Counted from the first letter of the stretch, positions 1 to 6,700 are shown. The stretch is DNA of 7,597 nucleotides from Patulibacter sp050252545 (GCA_050252545.1 JBFWKS010000214.1:1-7597); one strand, 5' to 3'. Translations and numbers: made by a program. The notes: generated by a model not told the origin, from the sequence alone.

Positions 1-51
1 GAGAAGCTGGCCGCGATGCCGGGCGCCGGTCCGGGCTTCGCGATCTCCTAG
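1..51 (+). CDS. C-terminal end of an unidentified protein (5' truncated by window edge)
   Basis: Reading frame 1 is open from the first base and ends at TAG (49-51). It encodes EKLAAMPGAGPGFAIS-stop. The third positions are mostly G or C, as in the real genes of the window, and the frame stops just before a palindrome that could be a terminator. This supports a real gene end converging on the minus-strand gene that follows. Sixteen residues are too few to assign a family, so no function is proposed. It could also be a chance open frame. Confidence 0.5.
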   Translation, partial: EKLAAMPGAGPGFAIS

Positions 52-62
52 GACCGGCGACC

Positions 63-78
63 AGGGCCCGCGGGCCCT
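63..78. terminator. 16-bp perfect palindrome between convergent genes, possible bidirectional terminator
   Basis: AGGGCCCGCGGGCCCT is its own reverse complement. As RNA from either strand it can fold into a 6-bp GC-rich stem with a CGCG loop. It lies 11 bases after the stop of the plus-strand gene end and overlaps two bases of the TAG stop (77-79) of the minus-strand gene, so it sits where two converging transcripts meet. There is no T-tract on either side, so intrinsic termination is an inference from position and symmetry. Confidence 0.45.
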
Positions 79-853
79 ACGACCGACCGCGGGCGCTGGG
101 CACCCGCTCGGGTGCGGGCCCGTCGCCCTCGACCATCGGCAGTCGCGGCGCGAACCGCCCGACGACCGACGCCTCCAGCGGGTTCGCCGCCAGCGAGCGG
201 ATGAACCCGTAGGCGAGCAGCACGTGGTAGCGCGACTGGGTGTTCTTGTACACCCAGTACGCGATGCCGGAGTTCATCGCCGGGGCGAACTGCGACACCT
301 CGATCTCGACGTAGATCTGGCTCAGCGGCTGCGCCGGCGCGCCGTCGCGACCCTTCCGCTCCCCGATCCCGTCGCGGCGGTGGACCTCGATCTCCAGCCA
401 TCCGCGGTCACGTCCGCGGCGCGACACGAGCAGCCCGCGGGTGATCGGCCAGCGCACCAGGCCCTGCGTCCGGCCGAACTCGTACTCGGGCTCACTGAAC
501 CCCAGCAGCACGATGCGGCGCGACATGAGGCACACGTAGCGGCCGCGATCGTCGTAGGTCACGCGGACCAGCCCGAGCGAGAACCGCTCCATGTAGCTCC
601 AGTACGATCGCGCCAGACGCTCGAGGTGCATCGGCGACCACACGGCCTCGAGCTGCTCCGTCGTCGTGACGAGCGTCGCCGTCTGGATCGAGTACACCGT
701 GCCCGACGCGGCGTCGCGACCGGTGTGGTCGACGAGCCGTCCGACCCGCCAACGCCCGATGCGCGCACCACCGCGAATCCGCAGACGCGCGAGTGCCACC
801 GAGCACCCGAGGAGGGCGAGCAGGAAGATCGGGGTCACGACGATCACGTGCAC
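77..853 (-). CDS. Hypothetical membrane-anchored protein, family not recognised
   Basis: The gene encodes about 258 residues if it starts at GTG 853. I do not recognise the family. From this start the protein begins with a hydrophobic stretch (about residues 3-22, IVVTPIFLLALLGCSVALA) followed by a run rich in Arg (LRIRGGARIGRWRVGR). This fits a single N-terminal membrane anchor with the rest on the cytoplasmic side. The remainder is soluble, rich in Arg, Tyr and Trp, with alternating strand-like segments such as RVTYDDRGRYVCLMSRRIVL and LLVSRRGRDRGWLEIEVHRR, and a low-complexity charged C-terminus. The frame stays open upstream, so the start is uncertain: GTG 847 and GTG 883 are alternatives. 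I see no clear Shine-Dalgarno for any of them. I chose 853 because it places the hydrophobic segment at the N-terminus and leaves a spacer to the divergent operon. Codon bias and composition change sharply to random-looking Arg/Ser/Pro-rich sequence upstream of this point. Confidence 0.7.
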   Translation of the reverse strand: MHVIVVTPIFLLALLGCSVALARLRIRGGARIGRWRVGRLVDHTGRDAASGTVYSIQTATLVTTTEQLEAVWSPMHLERLARSYWSYMERFSLGLVRVTYDDRGRYVCLMSRRIVLLGFSEPEYEFGRTQGLVRWPITRGLLVSRRGRDRGWLEIEVHRRDGIGERKGRDGAPAQPLSQIYVEIEVSQFAPAMNSGIAYWVYKNTQSRYHVLLAYGFIRSLAANPLEASVVGRFAPRLPMVEGDGPAPERVPSARGRS

Positions 854-986
854 GCGATTCAACCGGATTCGCGAACGGCGCACACGACGACGCGGCCGTT
901 GCTCGGCGAACCGCTCCCGATGTGCGAACCTCGCCCGCGACACGACCGCCCGCCGACCCCGACCCGCCCTGCCGTCCGCCGAGACC

Positions 987-990
987 GGAG
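987..990 (+). promoter_or_regulatory. Shine-Dalgarno GGAG fixing the start of the isomerase gene
   Basis: GGAG lies 5 bases before ATG 996. It selects this ATG over the many upstream in-frame codons of the long open frame. The protein N-terminus becomes MTRATLTTAV and the upstream Arg-rich translation is excluded. Confidence 0.7.
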
Positions 991-995
991 ACCCG

Positions 996-2615
996 ATGAC
1001 CCGCGCCACGCTCACGACCGCCGTCCCGGACCCCGGGGCCCTGGACTCGCTCGTCGCCCGTGCCACCGAGGCCCGCGTGCCCGAGCGCCTGCTGGAGCGC
1101 GACGCGACGCTGTGGGGCCCACCCGGAACCCCCGAGATCGCGGACCGGCTCGGCTGGCTCGATGCGCCCGAGTCGGCCGCCGAGGCCGCCGACGACCTGC
1201 TGGAGCTCGCGTCCCGCGCACGTGAGGACGGGTTCACCGACCTGCTCCTGCTCGGCATGGGCGGATCGTCGCTCGCGCCGTTGGTGCTCTGGCGCTGGCG
1301 GACCGCCGATCCGGAGCGCGCCACCGGCGGGCTGCGCCTGCGGCTGCTGGATTCGACCGACCCCGACGCGGTGGCGAGCGTCGACGCCGCCGTCGATCCC
1401 GATCGCACCCTGGTGGTCGTCGCGACGAAGTCCGGGGGCACCGTCGAGACCCTGTCGCTGCTGGCCCACTTCCGCGACGCCCGCCCCGAGGGGCGACGGT
1501 ACGTCGCGATCACCGACCCCGGGTCCGGCCTCGAGCAGCTCGCGACCGACGCGGGGTTCCGCCAGATCATCCACGGGGACCCGACGATCGGCGGCCGGTA
1601 CAGCGCGCTGTCGCCGTTCGGGACCGTGCCGGCGGCGTTGCTGGGCCTGGACGTCGCCGCCATGGCGGCCGGTGGCCGCGACGCCCTCGCGTCGCTCCGC
1701 GAGACCGGGATCGACGACGCAGGCGTGCGGCTCGGCCTGGCGCTCGCCGCCCTCGCCCGCGGCGGGCGCGACAAGATCCTCGTCGAGTGCCCCGATCCGC
1801 GACTGTCGTGGTTCGGTCTCTGGTTCGAGCAACTGGTCGCCGAGTCGACCGGCAAGGGCGGTGTCGGGTTGCTGCCGATCATCAGCCCGACGCTGCGGCC
1901 CGACCGCGAGGCCGACGATCGGCTGCGGCTCCGGATCGTCTGTGGCCCGGGCGACGCCCCCGACGACGACGTGCCGACGCTCACTCTCGACCTTTCCGCG
2001 GCCGATGGCGACGCCATGCTCGGGTCGGCGTTCGTCACCTGCGAGGTCGCGACCGCCGTCGCCGGCTGGGCCCTGGAGCTCAACCCGTTCAACCAGCCCG
2101 ACGTGCAGGCGGCCAAGGACGCCGCGCGCACGGCGCTGGACGGCAACGGCCGGCACGACCGCCGCAGGCCCCCCGCCCTCCCCCCCGTGGACCGCGACTC
2201 GATCCTCGCCACGGTCGACGGCCTGGCCGCGCCGGACTACCTGGCGATCCTCGCCTACCTGCCGTCGAGCAACACCGCGATCGCCCTGCTGGAGCGGCTG
2301 CGCGAGGCGCTCGCCCGGCACACCGACGCCGCGATCACGACGGGGTTCGGACCGCGCTACCTGCACTCGACGGGCCAGCTGCACAAGGGCGGCCCCGCCC
2401 GTGGCCGGTTCCTCTTCCTGCGCCACGATCCGCGAGCGCACCGGCCGATCCCCGGATCGCCGTTCGGGTTCGGCGAGCTGCTCGCCGCCCAGGCCGACGG
2501 CGACGTCCGTGCGCTGACCGAGCGCGGCCGCGCGACGACGACGCTGACCCTCGGCACCGACTGGGTCGACGGCCTGGAGCGGATCATCGAGGCGCTGCGG
2601 GAGGACGTCGCCTGA
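996..2615 (+). CDS. pgi: Glucose-6-phosphate isomerase, transaldolase/PGI-fusion type but standalone
   Basis: This 539-residue cytoplasmic enzyme is expected to interconvert glucose 6-phosphate and fructose 6-phosphate. The sugar-isomerase (SIS) fold motifs are visible. LLGMGGSSLAP (about residues 85-95) and ATKSGGTVET (143-152) are phosphate-binding loops. GGRYSALSPFG (199-209) resembles the PGI signature. AESTGK has the candidate catalytic Glu283. NPFNQPDVQAAK ends in Lys374, and LHSTGQLHKGG holds His457. These forms match the PGI half of bifunctional transaldolase/PGI proteins better than classical PGI, yet no transaldolase domain precedes ATG 996 in this frame. A Pro/Arg-rich linker (about 386-400, GRHDRRRPPALPP) separates the NPFNQP and HSTGQ segments. 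The ATG has GGAG 5 bases upstream. The stop TGA overlaps the ATG of the next gene by one base, which implies translational coupling. The main alternative is an isomerase of a related sugar phosphate. Confidence 0.88.
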   Translation: MTRATLTTAVPDPGALDSLVARATEARVPERLLERDATLWGPPGTPEIADRLGWLDAPESAAEAADDLLELASRAREDGFTDLLLLGMGGSSLAPLVLWRWRTADPERATGGLRLRLLDSTDPDAVASVDAAVDPDRTLVVVATKSGGTVETLSLLAHFRDARPEGRRYVAITDPGSGLEQLATDAGFRQIIHGDPTIGGRYSALSPFGTVPAALLGLDVAAMAAGGRDALASLRETGIDDAGVRLGLALAALARGGRDKILVECPDPRLSWFGLWFEQLVAESTGKGGVGLLPIISPTLRPDREADDRLRLRIVCGPGDAPDDDVPTLTLDLSAADGDAMLGSAFVTCEVATAVAGWALELNPFNQPDVQAAKDAARTALDGNGRHDRRRPPALPPVDRDSILATVDGLAAPDYLAILAYLPSSNTAIALLERLREALARHTDAAITTGFGPRYLHSTGQLHKGGPARGRFLFLRHDPRAHRPIPGSPFGFGELLAAQADGDVRALTERGRATTTLTLGTDWVDGLERIIEALREDVA

Positions 2616-3427
2616 TGGCGTCCGATGTCGCCCTCCCCGACGGGCTGCGCGCGTTCCTGTTCGACATGGATGGCGTGCTGACCGACACCGCGCGCCTGCA
2701 CGCGAGTGCATGGAAGCGGATGTTCGACGACGCGCTGCGCGGTATCGCCGCCCGCGACGGCATCCCGTTCGTGCCGTTCGACGTCGAGGCGGACTACCAC
2801 CGTCACGTCGACGGCAAGCCACGGTACGACGGCGTGCGGGCGTTCCTCGCATCGCGCGGGATCACCCTGCCGGAGGGTGACGTTCCGGGGTGGTCGGGGA
2901 CGGGCGCGGCGCCGGCCGACGACCCCGACGACCCGTCGACCTGGACCGTGCGGACGCTCGGCGACCGCAAGAACGGCTACGTGCAGGAGCTGCTGGCCGC
3001 CGGCACCGTCGACGTCTACCCCGGTTCGATCGCGTTCGTCGACGCCGTCCGTGCCGCCGGGCTGGGCACGGCGGTCGTGTCGTCGAGCGCCAACGCCGAG
3101 GCGATCCTCGCGGCGGCCGGGATCCGTGATCGGTTCGACGTCGTCGTCGACGGACGGTCCCTCGCCCCCCGCGGCCTACGCGGCAAGCCCGCCCCCGACG
3201 GGTACCTGGCCGCGGCGTCCGACCTCGGCGAGGGGCCCGGCACCGCCGTCGTGTTCGAGGACGCGATCGCCGGGGTCGCCGCCGGTCGCGCGGGCGCGTT
3301 CCGGACCGTCGTCGGTGTCGATCGCACCGGCCAGGCCGAGGCGCTCCGTGCCGCCGGCGCCGACATCGTCGTCACCGACCTCGATCGCCTGCACCGTCCG
3401 TCCGTCCCGGGAGCCCCCACACGATGA
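2615..3427 (+). CDS. Beta-phosphoglucomutase-family HAD enzyme
   Basis: This 270-residue HAD-superfamily protein is expected to convert beta-glucose 1-phosphate to glucose 6-phosphate in the cytoplasm. All four HAD motifs are present: FDMDGVLTD with nucleophile Asp17 and general acid/base Asp19, VVSSSAN with Ser156, GKPAPDGYL with Lys191, and VFEDAIAG with Glu215-Asp216 for Mg2+. An alpha-helical cap of the C1 type lies between motifs I and II (about residues 25-140) and includes HVDGKPRYDGVRAFLASRGI and the LGDRKN segment. The protein is longer than the roughly 220-residue classical enzymes and resembles the Mycobacterium Rv3400 type, whose gene also precedes a GH65 gene. The start ATG overlaps the isomerase stop by one base, with GGGAGG 10 bases upstream. 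The end overlaps the GH65 start by four bases (ATGA). A phosphatase of the same superfamily is the alternative, but the genomic pairing favours the mutase. Confidence 0.87.
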   Translation: MASDVALPDGLRAFLFDMDGVLTDTARLHASAWKRMFDDALRGIAARDGIPFVPFDVEADYHRHVDGKPRYDGVRAFLASRGITLPEGDVPGWSGTGAAPADDPDDPSTWTVRTLGDRKNGYVQELLAAGTVDVYPGSIAFVDAVRAAGLGTAVVSSSANAEAILAAAGIRDRFDVVVDGRSLAPRGLRGKPAPDGYLAAASDLGEGPGTAVVFEDAIAGVAAGRAGAFRTVVGVDRTGQAEALRAAGADIVVTDLDRLHRPSVPGAPTR

Positions 3428-5826
3428 CGCGCAACTTCGCCTCGACGATCGAGCCGTGGGGCATCCGCGAGAGCGGCATCGACCTGCTGACGCTCGCCCA
3501 GGCCGAGTCGGTGTTCACCGTCGCCAACGGGCACCTCGGCCTGCGCGGCAACCTCGACGAGGGCGAGCCGCGGACCGCCTCGGGCACGTACCTGAGCGGG
3601 TTCTTCGAGTCCTACCCGCTGGCCTACGGCGAGAGCGGCTACGGGTTCGCCGAGGCCGGCCAGTCGCTGATCAACGTCACCGACGGCAAGCTCCTGCGGC
3701 TGCTGGTGGAGGACGAGCCACTCGACGTGCACCGCGGCCGCCTGGAGGAGCACGAGCGGTTCCTGGACTTCCGCGAGGGGTCGCTGTCGCGGTCGCTGGT
3801 GTGGCGGTCGCAGGCCGGTCGCCGGGTTCGGGTGACGAGCAAGCGGCTGGTCTCGTTCCCCCAGCGCAGCGTCGCCGCGATCCAGTACGAGGTCGAGGCG
3901 CTCGAGACCCCGCTGCGGATCGCGTTGCAGTCCAACCTGCTCGCCAATCAGGCGCAGGAGGCGGAGTCGCGCGACCCCCGCAAGGCGGCCGCGCTCGGCC
4001 AGGTGCTGGAGAGCGAGCTCTTCACCCGCCACGAGCTGCGCGTGGTGCTCGGCCACCGCACGCGCCGGTCGCAGCTGGCGCTCGCGTCGGGAATGGACCA
4101 CGAGATCCACGTCGGCGACGACGGTGGTGATCCGACGACGCTCACCCAGGTCGACCCCGACCTCGGTCGCGTCACGATCTCGGTCCTGCTCAAGCCGGGC
4201 CGGCCGCTCCGGGTCGTCAAGTACCTGGCCTACCACTGGTCGGGTCGCCAGTCGATGGAGTGGCTACGGGACCAGGTCGACGCGAGCCTCGAGAACGCGA
4301 TGGCCGAGGGGTTCGACGGCCTGCTGCGCGGTCAGCGCCGCTACCTCGACGAGTACTGGCGGACCGCCGACGTGCAGGTCGACGGCGACACCGAGCTGCA
4401 GCAGGCGCTGCGGTTCGCGTCGTTCTCGCTCCTGCAGGCGTCGGCGCGCGCCGAGACGCGGGCGGTCGGGGCCAAGGGGCTGACCGGGACCGGATACGAC
4501 GGCCACGCGTTCTGGGACACCGAGAGCTTCGTCCTGCCGCCGTTGACGTACACCAAGCCGGCGCTCGTGCGCGACCAGCTGCTGTGGCGTCACCGCACGC
4601 TCGTGCAGGCCCGTGAGCGCGCGACCGAGATGGGGCTGCAGGGTGCGGCGTTCCCGTGGCGGACGATCCACGGCGAGGAGTGCTCCGGCTACTGGCCGGC
4701 CGGCTCGGCGGCGTTCCACGTCAACGCGTCGATCGCCCACGCGGTGCGGCGCTACGTCGACGCCACGGGCGACGAGGAGTTCGAGCGCGAGCACGGCGTC
4801 GAGCTCCTCGTCGAGACCGCACGCCTGTGGGCGAGCCTCGGCCATCACGGGTTCGATGGACGGTTCCGGATCGACGGAGTGACGGGACCGGACGAGTACA
4901 GCGCGCTGGTCGACAACAACGTCTACACCAACCTGATGGCGCAGATGAACCTCGAGGCGGCGGCGTCCGCGGCGGAGCGCCACATCGACGTCGCGCTGCA
5001 GTTCGGCGTGCGCGAGGACGAGATCGCCGCATGGCGGGTCGCGGCCACGACGATGCACGTCCCCTTCGACGAGCGGCTCGGGATCCACCCCCAGGACCAG
5101 GACTTCCTGACCCACGAGCGGTGGGACTTCGAGGGCACGCCGCGCGAGCAGTACCCGCTGCTGCTGCACCATCCCTACCTGCAGCTGTACCGCCGCCAGG
5201 TCGTCAAGCAGCCCGACCTGGTGATGGCGCTGTTCGTCCGCGGCGACGCGTTCGACGACGAGCAGAAGCGACGGAACTTCGAGTACTACGAGGGCGTGAC
5301 GGTCCGTGACTCGTCGCTGTCGGCGTGCGTGCAGTCGATCGTCGCGGCCGAGATCGGGCATGTCGACCTGGCGTACGACTACCTGGCCGAGGGCGCGTTC
5401 ACCGACCTCCACGACCTCAAGGGGAACGTCGGCGACGGCCTGCACATCGCGTCGTTGGGCGGCACGCTCAGCGCGGTGCTGTTCGGGTTCGGGGGCCTGC
5501 GCGATCACGACGGGCGACTGTCGTTCCGCCCGCGGCTTCCCGGGGGCCTGAGCCGGATCGCGTTCCCGCTGCGCTGGCACGGCCACCGGATCGGCGTGGA
5601 GATCGAGCGCGAACGGGCGACGTACACGCTCGCGCCACGGCCCGGGCACGTGGACGAGGACCCGGAGCGACCGCTGACGATCGCGTTCGAGCACGAGGGC
5701 GACCGGGTCGAGCTGACCGCGGCCGAGCCCGTCGTGCGGCCGATGGCGGTCCCGGAGGACCTCCTCCCGCCGCAGCAGCCGGCCGGTCGCGAACCGCGGC
5801 GGCGGTCCGGACCGGGCGTGCGCTGA
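3424..5826 (+). CDS. Glycoside hydrolase family 65 protein, probable disaccharide phosphorylase
   Basis: This 800-residue cytoplasmic enzyme (no signal peptide seen) is expected to cleave an alpha-glucosidic disaccharide with phosphate, releasing beta-glucose 1-phosphate and glucose. The GH65 layout is complete. An N-terminal beta-sandwich domain starts with ANGHLGLRGNLDEG (about 35-48). The (alpha/alpha)6 barrel contains HAFWDTE (Asp365 in the glucose-binding site), GEECSGYWPAG and VTGPDEY with Glu491 as the general acid, close in position to Glu487 of Lactobacillus brevis maltose phosphorylase. Phosphate-site segments VKQPDL (Lys595-Gln596) and VRDSSLSA (628-634) follow, then a C-terminal beta domain. 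These phosphate-site segments argue for a phosphorylase over a hydrolase. Trehalose, maltose, kojibiose and nigerose phosphorylases are all possible. The start overlaps the mutase stop by four bases, with GGGAG 10 bases upstream, so all three operon genes are probably translated together. The last 30 or so residues are Pro/Arg-rich and likely disordered. Confidence 0.92.
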   Translation: MTRNFASTIEPWGIRESGIDLLTLAQAESVFTVANGHLGLRGNLDEGEPRTASGTYLSGFFESYPLAYGESGYGFAEAGQSLINVTDGKLLRLLVEDEPLDVHRGRLEEHERFLDFREGSLSRSLVWRSQAGRRVRVTSKRLVSFPQRSVAAIQYEVEALETPLRIALQSNLLANQAQEAESRDPRKAAALGQVLESELFTRHELRVVLGHRTRRSQLALASGMDHEIHVGDDGGDPTTLTQVDPDLGRVTISVLLKPGRPLRVVKYLAYHWSGRQSMEWLRDQVDASLENAMAEGFDGLLRGQRRYLDEYWRTADVQVDGDTELQQALRFASFSLLQASARAETRAVGAKGLTGTGYDGHAFWDTESFVLPPLTYTKPALVRDQLLWRHRTLVQARERATEMGLQGAAFPWRTIHGEECSGYWPAGSAAFHVNASIAHAVRRYVDATGDEEFEREHGVELLVETARLWASLGHHGFDGRFRIDGVTGPDEYSALVDNNVYTNLMAQMNLEAAASAAERHIDVALQFGVREDEIAAWRVAATTMHVPFDERLGIHPQDQDFLTHERWDFEGTPREQYPLLLHHPYLQLYRRQVVKQPDLVMALFVRGDAFDDEQKRRNFEYYEGVTVRDSSLSACVQSIVAAEIGHVDLAYDYLAEGAFTDLHDLKGNVGDGLHIASLGGTLSAVLFGFGGLRDHDGRLSFRPRLPGGLSRIAFPLRWHGHRIGVEIERERATYTLAPRPGHVDEDPERPLTIAFEHEGDRVELTAAEPVVRPMAVPEDLLPPQQPAGREPRRRSGPGVR

Positions 5827-5834
5827 CCATCGGC

Positions 5835-5848
5835 TGGCTGGCCAGCCA
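5835..5848. promoter_or_regulatory. 14-bp perfect palindrome over the -35 region of the dehydrogenase promoter, candidate operator
   Basis: TGGCTGGCCAGCCA is its own reverse complement. It ends 10 bases before the TAGGGT -10 box (5859-5864), so it covers the place where a -35 element and spacer would lie. A dimeric repressor such as a TetR-family protein could block the promoter there. It starts 8 bases after the GH65 stop, so a weak transcript-ending hairpin for the sugar operon is an alternative reading. Confidence 0.4.
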
Positions 5849-5858
5849 ATCCACGCGC

Positions 5859-5870
5859 TAGGGTGCGCGC
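5859..5870 (+). promoter_or_regulatory. Leaderless promoter -10 box TAGGGT for the dehydrogenase gene
   Basis: TAGGGT (5859-5864) fits the actinobacterial -10 pattern TAnnnT and is followed by only six bases (GCGCGC) before ATG 5871. Transcription starting 6-7 bases after a -10 box would begin at the A of ATG. No Shine-Dalgarno lies in the remaining space. The same spacing recurs before two other genes in this window. No clear -35 hexamer is seen. Confidence 0.65.
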
Positions 5871-6641
5871 ATGTCTCAGATCGAAGGCAACAGCGCACTG
5901 GTCAGCGGCGGGGCGTCGGGGCTCGGCGAGGCGACGGTACGTCGACTCCACGCCGACGGCGGCTACATCACCATCGCCGACGTCCAGGACGAGCGGGGCA
6001 AGGCGCTCGCCGACGAGCTCGGCGCTCGCGTCCAGTTCGTCCGCACCGACGTCACCGACGAGGAGCAGGTGCGTACCGCGGTGGCCGCCGCGGCCGAGGC
6101 GGGACCGCTCGTCGCGGCCGTGTCGTGCGCCGGGATCGGGTCCGCCCAGCAGACGTACCACCACAAGAAGGGGCCGCACCCGCTCGACGCCTTCCGGCGG
6201 GTCATCGAGGTGAACCTCTACGGCACGTTCAACATCCAGCGGTTGGCGGCCGAGTCGATGGCCGCCAACGACCCGAACGAGGACGGCGAGCGCGGCGTAC
6301 TCGTCAACACCGCGTCGGTCGCCGCCTTCGACGGTCAGATCGGGCAGGTCGGCTACTCGGCGTCCAAGGGCGCGATCGTCGGCACGACGCTGCCGGTCGC
6401 CCGAGACCTCGCGCGCTACGGCATCCGCAACGTCACGATCGCCCCCGGGCTGTTCGACACGCCGCTGCTGGCGTCGCTGCCGCAGGAGGCCAAGGACTCG
6501 CTCGGCAAGCAGGTGCCGTTCCCGCCGCGGCTGGGCAAGACGTCCGAGTACGCCGACCTCGCCGCCCACATCGTCGGCAACCCGCTCCTCAACGGCGAGG
6601 TCATCCGCCTCGATGGTGCGATCCGGATGACGCCGCAGTAG
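5871..6641 (+). CDS. NAD-dependent short-chain dehydrogenase, 3-hydroxyacyl-CoA dehydrogenase type 2 (HSD10)-like
   Basis: This 256-residue cytoplasmic oxidoreductase is a classical SDR. It has the nucleotide-binding SGGASGLG (residues 12-19), Asp37 after strand 2 (IADVQ), which favours NAD over NADP, and SCAGIG in place of NNAG. It also has Asn115 in VNLYGTF, and catalytic Ser149 (NTASVAAFDGQ), Tyr162 and Lys166 (YSASKGA). IAPGLFDTPLL follows at the substrate side. The FDGQIGQVGYSASKG block, the long insert after SCAGIG (QQTYHHKKGPHPLDAFRRVIEVN) and the short C-terminus ending RLDGAIRM resemble HSD17B10-type enzymes. These oxidise 3-hydroxyacyl-CoA or 3-hydroxy-2-methylacyl-CoA in fatty-acid or isoleucine breakdown. 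The exact substrate is not determinable. The gene appears to be transcribed on its own: a leaderless-type promoter precedes ATG 5871 and a hairpin follows the stop. It is probably not functionally tied to the upstream sugar operon. Confidence 0.88.
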   Translation: MSQIEGNSALVSGGASGLGEATVRRLHADGGYITIADVQDERGKALADELGARVQFVRTDVTDEEQVRTAVAAAAEAGPLVAAVSCAGIGSAQQTYHHKKGPHPLDAFRRVIEVNLYGTFNIQRLAAESMAANDPNEDGERGVLVNTASVAAFDGQIGQVGYSASKGAIVGTTLPVARDLARYGIRNVTIAPGLFDTPLLASLPQEAKDSLGKQVPFPPRLGKTSEYADLAAHIVGNPLLNGEVIRLDGAIRMTPQ

Positions 6642-6651
6642 GCCGCACACG

Positions 6652-6700
6652 ACGGGGTGCCGGTTCGTCCACGTAGAGCGGGGACGAAGGCGCACCCCGT
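6652..6700 (+). terminator. Long imperfect hairpin after the dehydrogenase gene, probable terminator
   Basis: ACGGGGTGC (6652-6660) pairs with GCACCCCGT (6692-6700), and TTCGTCC (6664-6670) pairs with GGACGAA (6682-6688). The arms are separated by a symmetric 3x3 internal mismatch (CGG opposite GGC) and close an 11-base loop. The hairpin begins 10 bases after the TAG at 6639-6641 and lies upstream of the regulator's own promoter. There is no T-run after the stem, which is common for terminators in GC-rich actinobacteria. A protein-binding or attenuation role is possible instead. Confidence 0.6.

Noticed and set aside
846..855. CACGTGCACG symmetric motif at the start of the minus-strand gene as an operator
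   Set aside because: It overlaps the proposed start codons, is short and reads naturally as coding sequence (His-Val).
871..929. Three copies of GCGAAC (871, 906, 924) in the divergent spacer as possible iterons or operator sites
   Set aside because: The hexamer is short and common in this base composition (also at 149-154). Spacing is uneven (35 and 18 bases) and the flanks do not match.
854..2212. Upstream extension of the minus-strand membrane-protein frame to 711 codons
   Set aside because: The extension is Ser/Arg/Pro-rich, antisense to the isomerase gene and lacks motifs. The ordered protein begins at the hydrophobic segment near 853.
492..2852. A 786-codon open frame on the minus strand across the isomerase and mutase genes
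   Set aside because: It is a shadow of GC-rich codon bias. The translation is Arg/Gly/Ala-rich without domains, while the plus strand holds well-defined enzyme motifs.
4264..5898. A 544-codon minus-strand open frame inside the GH65 gene
   Set aside because: The composition is low-complexity (Arg, Val, Leu, Gln) with no recognisable motif, and it is fully antisense to a well-supported GH65 gene.
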